64,000 nucleotides of DNA from Syngnathus acus. Taxonomy: Eukaryota; Chordata; Actinopteri; Syngnathiformes; Syngnathidae. The stretch lies in the NCBI RefSeq assembly GCF_901709675.1, contig NC_051098.1, positions 6,026,000 through 6,089,999 on the forward strand, written 5' to 3'. The position numbers and the translations under genes are program-made. Below are positions 61,742 through 64,000 of this stretch, piece after piece. Numbering within the stretch: the stretch's first letter is position 1; every line of letters starts with the position of its first letter. Below the pieces are notes generated by a model. That model had not been told where the DNA came from and ran no database searches. It saw only the letters and a program-made list of their open reading frames with translations.

Positions 61742-64000
61742 GTGAGTCTAGTTTAAAATTGAGAGCCACGCACGCATTTGGATTCAAAGTTATTTCTAAG
61801 TTGCAAACTATATATATCAAATATGTGACAAATATGTGTACAGAGATATTTTTTTGCGCAGACTTTGTGTGGTTGGCCTTGAAATGAAGGACAGTCGTTT
61901 GAAAATGTTTGTGTTCAGAAATTGATGAATTAATATGGGCGCATTATATAAATGTTCTAAATTTCAAGTTGTTTCAAATGCTTTCGGAGATTTTTTGAAA
62001 TTATCGGTGTTTAGCAAGTCTGCCTCACATTTGTTAGAGTTCTGATAATCTTGGCTGGGGCCCTCCTGAGTGCACGGGGGGTGCTTGTGTGTTTTCTCCG
62101 GCTCCTTCAACTTTCTCTCACATACCCTAAAATACATTTTGTATGTAATTTATGTTGATTCAAGACTCTAAATTATGTAGCTCTGAGTGTGAACGGTTGT
62201 TTGTCATTTGACCAGTGAGTGACTGCCAATCTGTGTCCGTCGAGCAGAGATAGACGCCGTGAGCTAAATGAGGACAAGTGCTGTAGAATAGTTTAGATGA
62301 ACGTCATCCTTCACAATGGTGTGTAAGCTTTTCTATCTTCTGATAATATCAGTGATGTATATATATTTTTTCAAATCCTACCCAAAATCAATGGCTTATA
62401 ATTTTTCTCATTATCAACAGAACTTTTGACCATGTTTCAACACTTCACTGCATTTTTTCCATTTTGGATACAATTCATTAAAAATATTCACTTTTAACTG
62501 TAAATTTTGTCAGGGTAGGAAAAATGTCTTGACTTTGGCTGAAATATTTTTAAAGATGATTGACGTAGTTTATACACACACAGATGTTAAGTTTATCCTT
62601 TTAAATATATGCTGTAGTTTTCAGGGGCACTTGAATTTTTTTTTCTTTTGTCCTTCAGCGCTTCTACGTGCATATGATATATAGTACCGCATATGGATGG
62701 AAAAAGCCAATCTCATGTGACTGACATCAAACATGGCACTCAGTGCATCTACAATGAGAACAAAAAAATAATAGTTTGTTTCACACTGAAGTCAGGCAGA
62801 TTTGGCAGAGAAAGTGATGAAAACGAAAAAAACCCGCATATGGGCAAAAATGCAAAGTAATGCCGGTTGTCCCAGCTGACCTCTGAATGCAGCTTAGCTC
62901 AGCTGGGCTTTGATTCTCGAGGCTTAGATGCATTGCACCACACAAGATGCACATTAAGTCCCAAACTGTCTCTTATTTATATTTTACAATAATATTTTTT
63001 CCCCTTTATCAACCTATGCAATGTGTGGATGAAAGAGGCCCAAATTTAAGTCACCGTCAGACAATATTAGGCTATATAAGACTAAATGGAGCGCTTTGAA
63101 AGAAGATGCAGTGCAGTTTTATCAAACCGTAATGCAGCTCTGAAGGGATTTTAGAGCACCACTTTCTCACAGCCATATAAATATTAAATTTCTCAGCGTT
63201 TGTCTACGTTATGCTGTTTATTTATTTTTATTGAAATATATTTCAACAATCTATGACAGCTACTAGTTGTCACACTCCAAGAATCAGAATTGTAGCACAC
63301 TTTATACACCCAACAGTATTGTCTTTCGCTTCTAATCAGTCTGTTTTTAGCATGTGACCAAGCCATACTGCTGAGCCAATGTCTAGCTTGGATTTCATTA
63401 CCATGACAATGGGGCTGCGCTAGAACTTTGCGACTGGTGAGTCTTTTCTACCTCTCCTCATTTTGACTTGTTAATTGTTCTTCTACAAATTGCAACGGTA
63501 TTTCCAACCATAAAGTGTGAAATGAAATGATTAAGTAGATTTTCTATTAAATACCTTGTTCTCAAAATGTGCAAATGAGCAATTCATTTTTCTTTTCCAA
63601 ATTACAATATCACCATTCATGTGTCTGCTGCATGCGCCATGTGTAATTCGGCAGTTTTAACTCATATAATATCCTTTCATTAAAGTCATTAAAAATGTAT
63701 CTGTAAGATTTTGATTGGAATGAAATCTTTACATCAGACAAATATGATGAAATACTTTATTGGTGACTTTTTTCAACATTCACGGTGCTTAAATTAAGGA
63801 TACATCCTTAGCATACAATCACCATGCCATGTTCTGATTACAAATCTACACGTTCCAGTAAACAATTTACGTAACTTTTTATATGCTTTTCTCCTTTATA
63901 GCTTGTTTTACATGCTCTCAAATATAATATGATTTAAAAAAAAAAGTGGTTCTCAACTGTTGATACTCTGGTAACCACATGTTTCTATCACTGCAAAGTC
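61742..64000. other. Right end, no gene seen
   Basis: AT-rich DNA with a SINE-like repeat at 62011-62290. If the exon at 61502 is real, this is its first intron; no further exon is recognisable before the window ends. Confidence 0.5.
62011..62290. repeat. Dispersed fish SINE-like repeat, inverse orientation
   Basis: 'caagtctgcctcac' is followed by 'gtgttttctccggctcc', 'ttcaagactctaaatt' and 'gtgtgaacggttgtttgtc'. This is the opposite end and orientation of the family copy at 51395. Confidence 0.6.

Overview
The window is vertebrate DNA, almost certainly from a ray-finned (teleost) fish. Short exons are split by GT-AG introns, the intergenic DNA is AT-rich, there are long (GT)n tracts, and many short inverted-repeat transposons of fish type are present. 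No bacterial or viral gene organisation is visible. Six protein-coding genes can be assembled exon by exon: nipsnap2 (+), psph (-), phkg1 (-), chchd2 (-), a FAM98-family gene (-) and a BICD-family-like cargo adapter (+). A seventh, scn4b (-), lies further right. Joined exons keep frame in every gene and predicted lengths are close to the human proteins. The exception is chchd2, whose tiny last exon was not found.

Layout. 1-13.8 kb: gene-poor DNA with degraded repeats. 13.9-18.2 kb: nipsnap2, tail-to-tail with psph. 18.6-21.6 kb: psph, with a fold-back transposon in an intron. 21.5-23.3 kb: a short interval divergent from psph that has no convincing ORF but carries two paralogous H/ACA snoRNAs. 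24.2-28.5 kb: phkg1. 30.2-31.5 kb: chchd2. 31.9-35.7 kb: FAM98. 37.0-47.6 kb: the BICD-like adapter, divergent from FAM98. 47.6-52.1 kb: no gene seen. 52.1-58.4 kb: scn4b. 58.4-64 kb: low-complexity DNA and old repeats, with one possible 5' exon.

The order nipsnap2-psph-[snoRNA locus]-phkg1-chchd2 matches the human 7p11.2 order NIPSNAP2-PSPH-CCT6A-SUMF2-PHKG1-CHCHD2 as I recall it. The two snoRNAs sit exactly where CCT6A would be. Both have a first pocket complementary to the 18S rRNA stretch around TGTCTGG-TT-AATTC, the site I associate with SNORA15, a snoRNA I recall as hosted by CCT6A in human. The simplest reading is that this locus lost the chaperonin (and SUMF2) coding sequence but kept the snoRNAs in a noncoding host transcript. 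That is the most interesting signal in the window.

The genes do not form one pathway: mitochondrial quality control (nipsnap2, chchd2), serine synthesis (psph), muscle glycogen breakdown (phkg1), RNA metabolism (FAM98), dynein transport (BICD-like) and sodium-channel modulation (scn4b). All coordinates were read by eye. Splice sites were chosen by GT-AG, frame and family similarity; transcription starts and ends are inferred.
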